Assembly (NCBI RefSeq): GCF_011305535.1 | Contig: NZ_CP049905.1 | Location: 744,001-808,000, forward strand | Direction: 5' to 3' | Length of the DNA: 64,000 bases | Source: Diaphorobacter sp. HDW4B | GTDB taxonomy: Bacteria > Pseudomonadota > Gammaproteobacteria > Burkholderiales > Burkholderiaceae_C | In this document: positions 1-8,903 of the stretch, piece by piece | Position numbering within the stretch: the stretch's first letter is position 1 | Layout: each line of letters opens with the position of its first letter | Program-made: the position numbers and the translations under genes | Notes under the pieces: model-generated | The model's input: only the letters and a program-made list of their open reading frames with translations | What the model was told of the DNA's origin: nothing | Database searches by the model: none

Positions 1-1963
1 GCCGCGCCACGCACGACTGATTGCTGTCCAGGCGCAGCGCCGACATGCTGGCCGAGTGCGCGCCGGTGATGAAATACGGGTTGCCCGTGGTGCCGACGAA
101 CAGCGTCTGATCAAAGCACGCCATTCCCACGACCGGAAATTCCGTAGTGACCTGATACTCCACCGGCCACGCATATGGCACGTAGGGCTCACAGAATGCA
201 ACCGTGTTGTCGAGGAACCCTGCCATGATGCCGTTGGGCATGCCAGCCATCCCGCGCAGATAGGGATTCGCGCCGACCGTGGGTTTGTTGTCGCCCGCAT
301 ATTGGCCATCCATACGATACGGAGGCGCGGACCAAGTGAACTGCGGCTGCAGGCTCTCCAACTCCTCACTCGCCTTGTCATCGAGGAACTGCGCGACCGA
401 GATCTGCAGCTCCTGCACCAATTGCCAGGCGCTTGCCGTGCTGGATGTGTTGCTGCGGTAGACACGCCACTTCGTCACATTGCGCGCGGCGTGACTCTCG
501 CCCGTCATGGCGCCGGGCCGGGTGATGGTCACCGTGTCGTTGGCATCCACCTCCAGCATATCGGAGAGTGGCGATGGCTCGGACTCCTCGCCCCAATCTG
601 TGACAAACGCCACCACGTAAAAGCGCGAGTCCACCACGCGCTCCACCGTCTCGCCCGCGATGTCGGCCACGCCACCCAGCTTGTCGAGCCACTGGCCGAT
701 GAGCTTCACATCGTCGGTGGCTGCCTTGTACTGCTTGGCGAGCTGCGTCTGGATGCTGGACACCAGCGAAGTGCAACGCTGCTGAATCTCCACCAGTCGA
801 GAGTTCATGCTGGCCGACTGCGATTGGCCCTCTGCCTTGCCAGTGCTGTAGGCGTCCAACGCATCGTAGTAGGCCTCCAGATCCTTCTGGTACTGGGTCC
901 ACAGCGGGTTCTCGTGCACACCAGTGGAATCGCCCGGATCGGAAATCCACTGCCCACCTTCGGGCGCGGTCGGCTTATTGGGCGGCTCGGCAGGCGTGCT
1001 CCATGACTTGGTCAGCGCGAGGCCTGCAAACTCCTTGACCAGCTTGTCGAGCTCGCTGCGCCAGTTGGTGCATTCGGTACCGGGTTTGGTCGCACCCTCC
1101 AGCAAGTCGGCCAGCTTGTCCGCTTGGCCTGCCGTCAAGATCGTTGTGCCCGATTTCTCACCGGCAGTATCCGGATACTCGTGAAGCTGCAAGGCCTCGA
1201 TCAGTTCAGGGCGTCGCCATGGGTATGAATACGGCATGGCCGCGACGGGGATAGCCCAGCCACTCGCGGTCTTCATCGCAGACAGACGGGTCATATCCAT
1301 GGCGCAGGCCTCGGCACGCGCATCCGTGACCACGGCATACAAGCTACCCGGCTCAGCAGAGCCGCCGACCGCCGCGGACAGCGACAGTCCATAGTTCTCG
1401 GTCGGGCCCGCGTAGGATTTGCCACTGGCATCCCAGCGAATCACAGCCTGATTGCCCTCGTGTGGAATCACTGTTGCCAGCAAGTCCTCGCGCACCGCCT
1501 CGGCAAACTCGCCATACAGCCAGGTCTGGGCCTCCTCGGTGGTGAACTCGTCCACCACCTGCATCTCGGCCTTGGGCTTGACCGGGCGCACCACGCCAAG
1601 CTGGCGATCATTGCCGCGCGAATCAATCACACGCGGGCGCTCGCTGCCGTCGTTGGTGGTGACGTAGGTGCGCTCCGTGGCTTCGTCGTTGATCTGCCCT
1701 TTCACGAAAGACATCTCTTTCGCGTAGGAACGGATTGCCGCATTGGGGTTCTGGATCACCTGACCATTCACATCACGATGGAAACGATGCAGCGTGAGCG
1801 CACCCGAGACGCACGCCGAGTGCACCCGGTCATCCGCCAGTGGCCAGAACTCTCCGCTCGGCAGAAACAGATTGGAATTGCGCCGCGCGAAGTTGGAGCC
1901 CAGCGCGCGATCCGACACGCTGGGCGCTTCGCCGACAAAGTTGGACAGCTTGTAGGTCGTCAT
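1..1963 (-). CDS. Virion tail (nozzle/stem-like) protein, 3' end outside window
   Basis: Open frame of about 654 codons from an ATG at 1963 to the window edge with no stop, so the C-terminus is missing. The N-terminus reads MTTYKLSNFVGEAPSVSDRA. Around residues 440-510 is a fibronectin-III-like stretch, followed by a conserved block containing GMPNGIMAGF and FCEPYVPYAWP. I recall this block from short-tailed phages as a tail nozzle or stem protein that forms part of the DNA exit tube; that assignment is from memory and was not searched. It follows the fibre genes in the late operon. A copy of the 20-bp dispersed element sits directly upstream and the ribosome-binding site is weak. Confidence 0.55.
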   Translation of the reverse strand, partial: MTTYKLSNFVGEAPSVSDRALGSNFARRNSNLFLPSGEFWPLADDRVHSACVSGALTLHRFHRDVNGQVIQNPNAAIRSYAKEMSFVKGQINDEATERTYVTTNDGSERPRVIDSRGNDRQLGVVRPVKPKAEMQVVDEFTTEEAQTWLYGEFAEAVREDLLATVIPHEGNQAVIRWDASGKSYAGPTENYGLSLSAAVGGSAEPGSLYAVVTDARAEACAMDMTRLSAMKTASGWAIPVAAMPYSYPWRRPELIEALQLHEYPDTAGEKSGTTILTAGQADKLADLLEGATKPGTECTNWRSELDKLVKEFAGLALTKSWSTPAEPPNKPTAPEGGQWISDPGDSTGVHENPLWTQYQKDLEAYYDALDAYSTGKAEGQSQSASMNSRLVEIQQRCTSLVSSIQTQLAKQYKAATDDVKLIGQWLDKLGGVADIAGETVERVVDSRFYVVAFVTDWGEESEPSPLSDMLEVDANDTVTITRPGAMTGESHAARNVTKWRVYRSNTSSTASAWQLVQELQISVAQFLDDKASEELESLQPQFTWSAPPYRMDGQYAGDNKPTVGANPYLRGMAGMPNGIMAGFLDNTVAFCEPYVPYAWPVEYQVTTEFPVVGMACFDQTLFVGTTGNPYFITGAHSASMSALRLDSNQSCVAR

Positions 1964-1970
1964 GCCTGCA

Positions 1971-1990
1971 CAGTGGCAGGCTTGGCACGC
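1971..1990 (-). promoter_or_regulatory. Dispersed 20-bp element, copy 1
   Basis: Plus strand reads cagtggcaggcttggcacgc, differing from the consensus cagtggcaggcttggtacgg at two bases. It lies between the stop of the glycine-rich adhesin gene and the ATG at 1963. It is one of six copies at gene boundaries of prophage A. Function unknown. Confidence 0.45.
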
Positions 1991-1996
1991 ACTGGA

Positions 1997-2851
1997 CTAT
2001 GTAGCAGCATTGGGGAAAGATCGACCAAGCCCCCAGATAATTCGAGCCGCTCCAGAACCACCTTGGGCGGTGAAAGAGCTGTTCTGAGATGCGGCAGCAC
2101 CGCCACCATAGGCACCGCCGCTCGGTGTTGGACTCGCGTTGCTGCCATTCGCCCCGCCCTGACCACCGAATCCAGGCTGTCCGGGATCAGCATTTGCCGA
2201 TGCGCCAGAGATGATGCCCTTCAGGCCGACACCGCCACCACCACCCCTCAAAGATGTGGTGGGGTGCATGCCGCCGCCGCCGCCGTTGGTACTGCCAATG
2301 CCGATGTAATTGTCCGACCCACCCTGCCCACCATTTGAAGAATACCCACCTGCACCGCCGCCTCCCGCATTCCCATCTGCCCATCCCGCACCACCATTAC
2401 CACCGCCGTCCCATGGCCCACTACGAGTCCCGCCGGAAACCCCTGGACTGCCGACTCCAGCGCCAGCCGTGTAGGTGACACCATTGACAGTGATGGTCGT
2501 GCCGCTGGTGCTTAAACGCACCTGAACCACCTGTCCCGCAGTCACGGCAACGTTGTTTTTGTACCCCAAGGCTCCGCCACCACCGGACCCGCTGTAAACG
2601 CCTGCCGCTCCTTGCCCGACCGCAACAAAGCAAATCGACGTGACGCCAACAGGGATGGTGAAATCGGCATTCGCTGTGTAAGTCACCTCTCCAGACTTGG
2701 ACTTGTTGTACAGATCGGCGAGCATGATCCTGCCGGACGACGGCACGCCCGCTGCGATCCCGTAGAGCTTTGTCATCATCACGGGATTGGCAATCGAAAA
2801 CTCCCCACCCACCGCAGGCATCGTGATGAGCCCGGATGCAGGTGTGGTCAT
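1997..2851 (-). CDS. Glycine-rich tail tip adhesin / receptor-binding protein
   Basis: 284 residues. The middle (about 95-250) is built from glycine-rich runs such as GSGGGGALGY, GGGGAGGYSSNGG and GGGGGMHP separated by variable loops. The C-terminus has GAARIIWGLGRSFPNAAT, a closing motif I recognise from phage fibre adhesins. Glycine-rich tips of this kind (T-even gp38-like polyglycine sandwiches) carry variable receptor-binding loops, so this is probably the host-range determinant of prophage A. It overlaps the upstream gene by 4 bases (ATGA), so the two are translationally coupled. Family membership is inferred from composition and motif only. Confidence 0.65.
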   Translation of the reverse strand: MTTPASGLITMPAVGGEFSIANPVMMTKLYGIAAGVPSSGRIMLADLYNKSKSGEVTYTANADFTIPVGVTSICFVAVGQGAAGVYSGSGGGGALGYKNNVAVTAGQVVQVRLSTSGTTITVNGVTYTAGAGVGSPGVSGGTRSGPWDGGGNGGAGWADGNAGGGGAGGYSSNGGQGGSDNYIGIGSTNGGGGGMHPTTSLRGGGGGVGLKGIISGASANADPGQPGFGGQGGANGSNASPTPSGGAYGGGAAASQNSSFTAQGGSGAARIIWGLGRSFPNAAT

Positions 2852-3504
2852 GCCGCACCCCAGCCTGTATCGAGGTCGATTTCCAGCAGCGCAGAAACGG
2901 TGGTCGCCGCGTTGATTTGATCGCTCAGCACGCGCTCTCGCTCGAAGCAGTGCTGTACATGGTCAAACACGGCATCGCCGACGGCGAAGATTTCTGCCGC
3001 GCTGAGCACGGTAAAGCCGTCGGGGCCTTTCCAAGACACGGTGGCGTTCGGGGAGCGCGTTGCGCGAGCGTATGCCCCAGTGATTTTGTTCTGCGCCACA
3101 GCATCGGTTTCGAGCGCAACACCGTTCAGTGTCGTGCCGCCTACCTCGCGCAGCCACCGGACCTCGGCCAGTTTTGTTGTCAGGCGCAGCTTGAGCATGT
3201 CCAGATTTTCGGGAATCCGCATATCCACGACCTCGGTCGGACGCACCCACGAGCCGTCGACACACTGAGGCGCGGTGACGCTCGAATCTTCGTACCACTC
3301 AAGCGCACGGTCGAGCGGCAGGATTGGTGAATCCGCATGCTGGGCCTGCAGTTCTTCCAGTGTGAATTCTGGCGGAAATGGCAGGTTGCCAGCCGCTGCC
3401 CACGCATCGAATTCCGGCTTGTTTGGATCGGAGTCGTTGAAGCTAATAAAGAGGCCATCGGACGCGCGGATGACCCCTGTGTAGTCAGATTTGAATCGGT
3501 ACAT
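2848..3504 (-). CDS. DUF4376-like tail-fibre-associated protein
   Basis: 218 residues. The C-terminal half contains LAEVRWLREVGGTTLNGVAL followed by a segment rich in Asp/Thr and hydrophobics. This resembles the DUF4376 domain commonly encoded next to phage tail fibres, where it is thought to help fibre assembly or form part of the fibre. It lies between a long fibre and the glycine-rich adhesin and overlaps the latter by 4 bases. No enzymatic motif seen. Confidence 0.55.
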   Translation of the reverse strand: MYRFKSDYTGVIRASDGLFISFNDSDPNKPEFDAWAAAGNLPFPPEFTLEELQAQHADSPILPLDRALEWYEDSSVTAPQCVDGSWVRPTEVVDMRIPENLDMLKLRLTTKLAEVRWLREVGGTTLNGVALETDAVAQNKITGAYARATRSPNATVSWKGPDGFTVLSAAEIFAVGDAVFDHVQHCFERERVLSDQINAATTVSALLEIDLDTGWGAA

Positions 3505-3506
3505 GT

Positions 3507-5135
3507 TTACCCCGTCGTTGTGCTATTGGATTCCATGGACGTGTTTCCAATCGATCCGTCCACGCCCATGACGTACGCATACGGTTGTCCGACGCTGATC
3601 GTGGCCTCGATGAATGTGATCTGCGACCCCGTCCCGACAGTCAATGCGTTATTTGTCGTGTACCCAGTGGCAAATGCGCCGCCAGCCACGAATGGGTAGG
3701 AAATGAGCGCATCGGTTGACGGGACGCTGCGGTCTGCGGCGATGTAGTCTTCCAGAGCGATCAACTCGTAGCCCTCGGTGGACGCAGAGGTCCCCGCGAA
3801 GCAAAAGTCAAGACTGGATGCCCCATTGGTGCCTAGGTCCACGACACGGAAGCGCACGGGGTAAAAACCGTAATAGCTGTACGCGCCGAGCACGCGAATT
3901 CTTGCCGTCGTATTCACGGCACCGGCGGTGGACTTGCTGAACAGAACTTCCACCGCGTAGTGGCGAGACGGGCAGGACAGAATGAAGTGCGAGTACAACG
4001 GCACGTTCGACGCTCCGAAGACACAAGCAACATTCCAATTCCTGTTGCCCGTATTCAGCGATGCGCTGTAGACATTCCCGCCAACGCGCAAGCGATTCTG
4101 TGGCGAGACTCGCACACCAGCGGTGAAGACCTTGGTGCCGGAGATCGACTGATCCCCCGTGAGCTTCACCGCATTGGGGTCACTGGCGCTGATCACCAGA
4201 TCACCCGCGCCAACGATGCTCCCGCCGTTCACTGTTTTGATGTTCGTTCCGGAGACAAGGGTGGGCTGCTTGGAGTCCAGTGAAGTCTGCAGGTTCACGA
4301 TCGTGCTGATCGCCTGAGTTCCCGTGTGTGTCGAGCGGTCACGCAACTGTGCATCGGTGGCGTTCGCCGTTGCGCCAGCGGCAACGCCGCTGAGCTTGGA
4401 CTTCTCGGCTGTCGTGTAGTCTTCGGTGGAAAGGCCCTTGCCCGCGACAGCAACGACCTTGGCATCGAGGGATGCCTGCAAACCTGTCACCGAGGAAATA
4501 GGCTGAGCGCCTGTGTGCGTTGCGCGATCCCGGAGCTGCGTATCCAACGCGTTCTTCGTTGCTTGCTCTTCGATGCCCACCAGCTTCACCATCGCTGCGT
4601 TGTCGAAGTCGTTCGCAGAAAGCCCTTTGCCTGCGACCTTGTCCACCTTCCCATTGAGATCAACCGCCGTCGCCATAGCCTGGGCAAATGCAGGATTGGG
4701 ATAAGACCCGGAGAGCACGCCACCGGCCGGACCTTTCGGCACCCGGTCATCGCCCAGACGAGGATCAGTGCTTTGGGCAAACTCGCTCATCGCTCCAGCC
4801 GTGAGGCGAAGCTCGATCATGTCGCCCGCGCTGAAGGACGTGGGAACGGTGCCCTCTCGCCCGCGCAACACCGTCAGGCGGCATTCGCCCACGACTGAGT
4901 TGTCAACCGTCGTGACTCGCATGATTTCGTGCGAATGCTCGAGCGTGCCGGTACGCTTGAACGCCGTGACGATGTACCAGCCGCCCGCCCCCGGATTGAG
5001 CAGCACCCCGGCCGCCCCGTCGGATACGCGAAGCACCCCATAGTCCAACTCGACGGCTGGGCTTGCGGTCTCCGGAGCCGACTTGACGTTGGCAATGAGA
5101 CTGGTCTGAAAGTTGTTGAGAAAGAGCTGCGACAC
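3507..5135 (-). CDS. Tail fibre protein
   Basis: 542 residues. The N-terminal 110 residues look like a virion-attachment domain (SQLFLNNFQTSLIANVKSAP). Residues about 130-290 hold two near-repeats of the type KVAGKGLSANDFDNA / AVAGKGLSTEDYTTAE, each followed by a LRDRATHTGAQPIS / LRDRSTHTGTQAIS segment. These repeats are typical of trimeric phage fibre shafts. The last 200 residues are beta-rich and Thr/Ser/Gly-rich, as expected of a distal domain. It lies between a small conserved fibre-region gene and the DUF4376-like gene. Confidence 0.75.
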   Translation of the reverse strand: MSQLFLNNFQTSLIANVKSAPETASPAVELDYGVLRVSDGAAGVLLNPGAGGWYIVTAFKRTGTLEHSHEIMRVTTVDNSVVGECRLTVLRGREGTVPTSFSAGDMIELRLTAGAMSEFAQSTDPRLGDDRVPKGPAGGVLSGSYPNPAFAQAMATAVDLNGKVDKVAGKGLSANDFDNAAMVKLVGIEEQATKNALDTQLRDRATHTGAQPISSVTGLQASLDAKVVAVAGKGLSTEDYTTAEKSKLSGVAAGATANATDAQLRDRSTHTGTQAISTIVNLQTSLDSKQPTLVSGTNIKTVNGGSIVGAGDLVISASDPNAVKLTGDQSISGTKVFTAGVRVSPQNRLRVGGNVYSASLNTGNRNWNVACVFGASNVPLYSHFILSCPSRHYAVEVLFSKSTAGAVNTTARIRVLGAYSYYGFYPVRFRVVDLGTNGASSLDFCFAGTSASTEGYELIALEDYIAADRSVPSTDALISYPFVAGGAFATGYTTNNALTVGTGSQITFIEATISVGQPYAYVMGVDGSIGNTSMESNSTTTG

Positions 5136-5136
5136 C

Positions 5137-5421
5137 TCAAACCTCCTTGATGCGCACCTTCAGCTCCACCTCTTTGACGCGACCGTCATTCGTGGTGGGC
5201 CGAACGGTAATTTGATAGTTCACCCCATTGGTGCCGCCTGCGTAGACCCAGACTTTCACACGCTGGCCAGAGATGGCATAGCTGGGCGGCATGGGCATCG
5301 ACGGCAGTGCCGCGATATGGCAATCGATGATCTCGTCGCCAGGCGGAAACCACTCGTTGAATTCGATGTCGTAGTCCTGCACGTCGGCAGGCTGCTGGGT
5401 GACGGTTCCAAGAATGCTCAT
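5137..5421 (-). CDS. Small virion protein at the fibre base (Ig-like?)
   Basis: 94 residues, mostly predicted beta strands: ISGQRVKVWVYAGG, GVNYQITVRPTTNDGRVKEV, ELKVRIKEV. This pattern fits a single immunoglobulin-like domain of the sort phages use as fibre adaptors. It starts 3 bases after the upstream stop and ends just before the fibre gene. I do not recognise a named family; the adaptor role is inferred from position and fold impression. Confidence 0.5.
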   Translation of the reverse strand: MSILGTVTQQPADVQDYDIEFNEWFPPGDEIIDCHIAALPSMPMPPSYAISGQRVKVWVYAGGTNGVNYQITVRPTTNDGRVKEVELKVRIKEV

Positions 5422-5424
5422 GAC

Positions 5425-6183
5425 TTACTCCGTCACGGTGAAAGAGAACTGACCGGCCGGCACAATGAACGTGCGGTACTCGGGAGCCTGCTCATCGAAT
5501 GGCAGTCGTTTGTGAATCTCGAAATCGATCTCGATTACCGCCACTCCTTGCGCGCCAATCGGACTGCGACGCATCGCGTGCGCATTGACCACCGCAACGG
5601 CCTTGGACTGCGTGAGCGAGGCAAGACGCGCCTCGACTCGCGAGTTGCTGACGATGAAAGCGACGCCATTGGAAATCGCAGGCGAGCGCAACCATCGGCG
5701 GATATAGATCTGACCATCCGCGTGCACAGATGCGGCGGGCTTGGCCGACACCGGCCCTCGCCGCAGCAAGCGGGCAGTGGAGGATGCCTTCGCCTTCCCC
5801 GATGACACCAACGACGAGCGGACCATCGCATGAGCCGCAACATCAATCTGCGCCTTGGGCTTGGATCGCACACGACCATAGACAGGCGGCAAGGTGACTT
5901 TGATGATGGCCCGGCCGGTGGCTTGCAGCACGCCGTGAATGTCGACCTTTCCCAAGATCCCGAGAGCCGCGGCGCGTGCCCGCGCTTCGACCGAGAGATT
6001 CGCCTCGACCCGCCCAATAGCTCCCGACTGCTTGGCCCGAGCTTTCGCCGCGACGACCGCATAGGCCAGCACACGCCCTTGCGCTCGGCCGACGGCATAC
6101 CCTTTGGCGCTCACGCGAACGCGAACGACAGGATCTGCCACCTGGCCATTGAGCGCAAAGCCGTTGAGCTGCCCGCGATTCAT
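5425..6183 (-). CDS. Repetitive Ala/Arg/Val-rich virion protein, unknown
   Basis: 252 residues, starting MNRGQLNGFALNGQVADP. Residues about 20-200 are a run of irregular 25-35-residue units dominated by Ala, Val, Lys and Arg (for example VRVSAKGYAVGRAQGRV and VEARLASLTQSKAVAVVNAH), with no predicted membrane span. The C-terminal 45 residues (EIHKRLPFDEQAPEYRTFIV) look globular. Position between the tail-edge protein and the fibre genes suggests a tail structural role. No family recognised. Confidence 0.5.
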   Translation of the reverse strand: MNRGQLNGFALNGQVADPVVRVRVSAKGYAVGRAQGRVLAYAVVAAKARAKQSGAIGRVEANLSVEARARAAALGILGKVDIHGVLQATGRAIIKVTLPPVYGRVRSKPKAQIDVAAHAMVRSSLVSSGKAKASSTARLLRRGPVSAKPAASVHADGQIYIRRWLRSPAISNGVAFIVSNSRVEARLASLTQSKAVAVVNAHAMRRSPIGAQGVAVIEIDFEIHKRLPFDEQAPEYRTFIVPAGQFSFTVTE

Positions 6184-6196
6184 GTTCGCCCAGCGA

Positions 6197-6613
6197 TTAC
6201 AGGAGCGCCAGCGTAAAGTCGCCGGTCAACTGCTGGCTGTCCACCACGAACACGTCGTTGATCTGCAAGGTGCGCGACGAGGGCAGCGGCTCCGAATACA
6301 TCAGGGTGGCGGTCGGATCAGCGGCAGAGCCACCCTCCACAATGCCTAGATGTGTCACAGTGACCTGAGCACCAATGACAGGCGGGAACTCCGCTCGCAC
6401 GCTGTTGTAGCTGGCACCGTTGTTCGGCGCGGCGAATGCGCCGGTCGGCACGCGCTGATACCACACCGCATTGACTTCCGTGCCAGCAGTGAATGCGTCG
6501 GTTGGATCAGAGGTGAACAGCGCGAAGTACGGTGTGCGCAGCGCCGGAAAGGCCTGACCGCGCAAGGTCGCGTTGATGATGGCGTTGGCCAGCGAAGTAG
6601 AAAAGCCGGACAT
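6197..6613 (-). CDS. Conserved phage tail-associated protein
   Basis: 138 residues, starting MSGFSTSLANAIINATLRGQ. It contains PYFALFTSDPTDAFTAGTEV, a pattern I associate with small phage proteins (gp80-like) found beside tail and fibre genes. The role is structural by position only. A good Shine-Dalgarno (gaggag) lies 6 bases before the ATG. The upstream intergenic stretch contains copy 2 of the dispersed element and a 21-bp block identical to one before the capsid gene. Confidence 0.55.
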   Translation of the reverse strand: MSGFSTSLANAIINATLRGQAFPALRTPYFALFTSDPTDAFTAGTEVNAVWYQRVPTGAFAAPNNGASYNSVRAEFPPVIGAQVTVTHLGIVEGGSAADPTATLMYSEPLPSSRTLQINDVFVVDSQQLTGDFTLALL

Positions 6614-6632
6614 GGGTGCTCCTCAAGAGGAT

Positions 6633-6653
6633 GAGCACTCCAGCGCCCCGGTT
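6633..6653 (-). promoter_or_regulatory. 21-bp block shared with the capsid gene leader
   Basis: Plus strand begins gagcactccagcgccccggt. The same 21 bases occur at 10042-10062 before the major capsid gene. Both copies lie in a leader that also carries the dispersed 20-bp element further upstream and a Shine-Dalgarno downstream. Likely a shared expression signal; mechanism unknown. Confidence 0.45.
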
Positions 6654-6676
6654 ACAGCAAAGGTTTCGACATGAAC

Positions 6677-6696
6677 AATGGCAGGCTTGTTACGAC
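6677..6696 (-). promoter_or_regulatory. Dispersed 20-bp element, copy 2
   Basis: Plus strand reads caatggcaggcttgttacga, the most diverged copy. It overlaps the last bases of the adaptor gene and lies about 65 bases upstream of the ATG at 6613. Confidence 0.4.
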
Positions 6697-7316
6697 GCCG
6701 GGGCCATTTCGTTGGATGCTTTCGCCTGCACACCCAACGCGTCGTTGAACAGTTGCAGGTGCGCGGCAGCGACGTTGGCATTGCCGCCGAACTCCGCATC
6801 CTTCGACCATGCTCGGAACAGCATGAAGTGACGCAACGCATCCATCCACTGCGCCGGCACGAACGGCGTTCCGGCCTCATCCAGCAGATCGACCACAGCA
6901 GGCTCGACCATGGCGCGGATCTTCACGCCTGCGATCACGGGCGGATACACCAGAAACTCGCGCGGCATCCGCATGTCGTGCATGAAGTGGATGACTTCGC
7001 GCGCACCGGCCATGCCACGCCACGCGCCGCTGACAGCATCGAGCACCCAGAGGTTGGTCTTGGTGATGCGCTTCTGCGCTGTGTTCGCATTGTTGGTGAT
7101 GTCGATGAGCAGCAGCACGTCGGCGGGCAGCTCGTGGCGCCAGCCATCATCCAGCGTCAGTTCGCGCTCCTGCGCCAACTGGTCGGGGCGGTGCTCAGCG
7201 AACTTGCGCTGGGCAGCGTTGAAATAATCCAGCAGCTCAGACCGCGTCCAGCGCACATGCGTCGGGTCCTGCAGCTCGCGGGCCGCGTCGTCAATGAGTT
7301 GAGGGACCGTCAGCAC
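6690..7316 (-). CDS. Head-tail adaptor protein (DUF6682-like)
   Basis: 208 residues from a GTG at 7316. The same frame extends to a TTG at 7361, but the GTG overlaps the upstream stop by only 7 bases and follows an AGGG, so I prefer it. It contains VPQLIDDAARELQDPTHVRW, then SELLDYFNAAQRKFAEHRPD and a C-terminal helix ending QLFNDALGVQAKAS. I recognise the pattern as a conserved podovirus adaptor that joins the portal to the tail. It forms a pair with the next gene. Confidence 0.6.
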   Translation of the reverse strand: MLTVPQLIDDAARELQDPTHVRWTRSELLDYFNAAQRKFAEHRPDQLAQERELTLDDGWRHELPADVLLLIDITNNANTAQKRITKTNLWVLDAVSGAWRGMAGAREVIHFMHDMRMPREFLVYPPVIAGVKIRAMVEPAVVDLLDEAGTPFVPAQWMDALRHFMLFRAWSKDAEFGGNANVAAAHLQLFNDALGVQAKASNEMAPAS

Positions 7317-7927
7317 CAGCGCACCCTGCCCCTTCCGCCGTTTGGCGTGTTGGATTGCCAAACGTCGGTCATCGCGCTGTCAATGGCCTGACGAAAGAAC
7401 GCCAAGGACACAGCCGCCTGATCCGGTGCGTAGTAGTCGGTCCCACGCGTGTTGAGCAGTTCGACCTTCGCGCCCTCGCGGATGGCCTCGTGATACAGCG
7501 TGCCCACGGAATCGGGGATCGATGTGGCGCGCACGGTGGGCAACACCGATGCATAGACCTGCAGCGCCCCGACCGATGGCGAGCCCACGGTGAACGTGCG
7601 CAGGTCGGGCGACACCAGATAGGTGCAGCCACCTCGCGAATGCTTCCATGGATCCGCCGACATGTCGCGAGCGCGGGCGATCTCGATGTCGCGGCCGTTC
7701 AAAGATGCCCGCTCGATGCGCAGCAGCTCGGAGCCCTGCGGCAATTCGAACGAGTATTCCTTGAAGGCCTCGCCCGTGACCTCGGTGGGCTCCAGCCATT
7801 CCTGCCAAGCCCGCGTCTCGCGCGTGAAGGTGCGCGCGGCGCGGTTCAGGCACATATGGATGAGCGGCACCGGCGCATCGGGCGCAGCCAGCACCAGCTC
7901 GGGCATCCAGTTATCCCACGAGGCCAT
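7310..7927 (-). CDS. Second head-tail adaptor / connector protein
   Basis: 205 residues, starting MASWDNWMPELVLAAPDAPV. Features: an N-terminal helix pair (LIHMCLNRAARTFTRETRAW), a central beta-rich part, and a C-terminal helix before VWQSNTPNGGRGRVRW. The shape (helices, beta insertion, helix) and the place between the capsid module and the first adaptor fit a ring protein that closes the head. No named family is certain. Confidence 0.5.
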   Translation of the reverse strand: MASWDNWMPELVLAAPDAPVPLIHMCLNRAARTFTRETRAWQEWLEPTEVTGEAFKEYSFELPQGSELLRIERASLNGRDIEIARARDMSADPWKHSRGGCTYLVSPDLRTFTVGSPSVGALQVYASVLPTVRATSIPDSVGTLYHEAIREGAKVELLNTRGTDYYAPDQAAVSLAFFRQAIDSAMTDVWQSNTPNGGRGRVRWC

Positions 7928-7939
7928 GAGCAGATCACC

Positions 7940-8317
7940 TTACGACTGGACGACCGAAGCCTTCGTGGCCTTGCGCACGCGGCCGGTAGGTGTGGTGCCG
8001 CTTTCCACGGGTGCGCCGTCGCCAGAGTCCAGACCAGTATCGCCGTCGCCGTCGTCATCCGTCGCCTGACGGCCAGCAGACGACAGCCCTGCAGCAACAC
8101 GGCGCTGCTCGCGAGCGGCGGCCATCTTGTTGAATTTTGCCTCGGCTTCGAATTCCTCGGCATCCATGAAGCCCAGCAACTGCAGGTATTCCACATCGCC
8201 TTCATCGTCCACCTCGCAGCGCAGCGGCGAGCCCGTGAAGACGTAGGAGTTGCCGGACTTGGCGGTGACCTTGAGAGTGCCGTCCTTGCGTGCGGGCAGC
8301 GAAGAAAAGAGTTCCAT
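7940..8317 (-). CDS. Small capsid-module protein, unknown
   Basis: 125 residues from the ATG at 8317, chosen because GGAG lies 7 bases upstream; an in-frame upstream start lacks one. The first 60 residues look folded (LKVTAKSGNSYVFTGSPLRC, EYLQLLGFMDAEEFEAEAKF). The last 50 are acidic and disordered (ATDDDGDGDTGLDSGDGAP). Possibly a head-completion protein; function unknown. An intrinsic-terminator-like hairpin lies in its leader. Confidence 0.5.
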   Translation of the reverse strand: MELFSSLPARKDGTLKVTAKSGNSYVFTGSPLRCEVDDEGDVEYLQLLGFMDAEEFEAEAKFNKMAAAREQRRVAAGLSSAGRQATDDDGDGDTGLDSGDGAPVESGTTPTGRVRKATKASVVQS

Positions 8318-8342
8318 TTTTGTTCTCCAGAGTTTCAAAAAG

Positions 8343-8365
8343 CCCCCGACGCATGACGCCGGGGG
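8343..8365 (-). terminator. Terminator-like hairpin after the decoration gene
   Basis: On the minus strand a 9-bp GC stem (CCCCCGGCG / CGTCGGGGG, one mismatch) is followed by a run of T. It lies between the 8414-8863 gene and the next late gene, so it would attenuate transcription of the tail genes. Confidence 0.6.
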
Positions 8366-8413
8366 AAATGCCCTCGCTCAGGGCCGCACACAACTGCGAG
8401 CGATGTGTTCGCG

Positions 8414-8863
8414 TCAGGCGTTCGCGTAGACCAGATCCACGGAGAACAGGCCAGCGGCTGTACCAGCAGCGGTGATCTTCAGCACCAGCGCGCGGTCTTC
8501 ATCGGTGGGTACGACCTTGGCGAATGCTGCTGGCACCACTTGGATGTAGCCCCCGGCGACGCCCGTGGTGTCGTCCGTCACCCATGCACCACCGCCGTCA
8601 TCGGCTGCGGTGCTGATGTCGCCATTGACATCGGCCAGACCGAGCGAGGCCTTGAAGCCCGCGCCCAGAGCAGTCGGCACACGGATGTACAGATGCGCGG
8701 GCAACGTGCCAGCAGGCAGAACGCCGATAACGCCCTTCGTGCCCACGACGTGATCCGTCACAGCAATCGACTGGCCAAAGCGGGAGCGGACCAGTTCGGG
8801 ACCGCCGGGAGTGAGCGGGTTCTGGTGGCCAGCAGCCACCGCACTCGTTTGTTTGAAAGCCAT
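8414..8863 (-). CDS. Putative capsid decoration / minor head protein
   Basis: 149 residues, starting MAFKQTSAVAAGHQNPLTPG. Beta-rich and Gly/Ala/Val-rich throughout (VLPAGTLPAHLYIRVPTALG, VLKITAAGTAAGLFSVDLVY). It follows the major capsid gene directly, the usual place for a decoration or cement protein. No named family recognised; role inferred from position. Confidence 0.5.
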   Translation of the reverse strand: MAFKQTSAVAAGHQNPLTPGGPELVRSRFGQSIAVTDHVVGTKGVIGVLPAGTLPAHLYIRVPTALGAGFKASLGLADVNGDISTAADDGGGAWVTDDTTGVAGGYIQVVPAAFAKVVPTDEDRALVLKITAAGTAAGLFSVDLVYANA

Positions 8864-8903
8864 GTTCTGACTCCTTCAATGGAAAGTGGGTTGACCGCGT
8901 GGC

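Noticed and set aside
2254-2478. Plus-strand ORF rich in His and Arg opposite the adhesin gene
   Set aside because: Mirror of the glycine-rich codons on the other strand.
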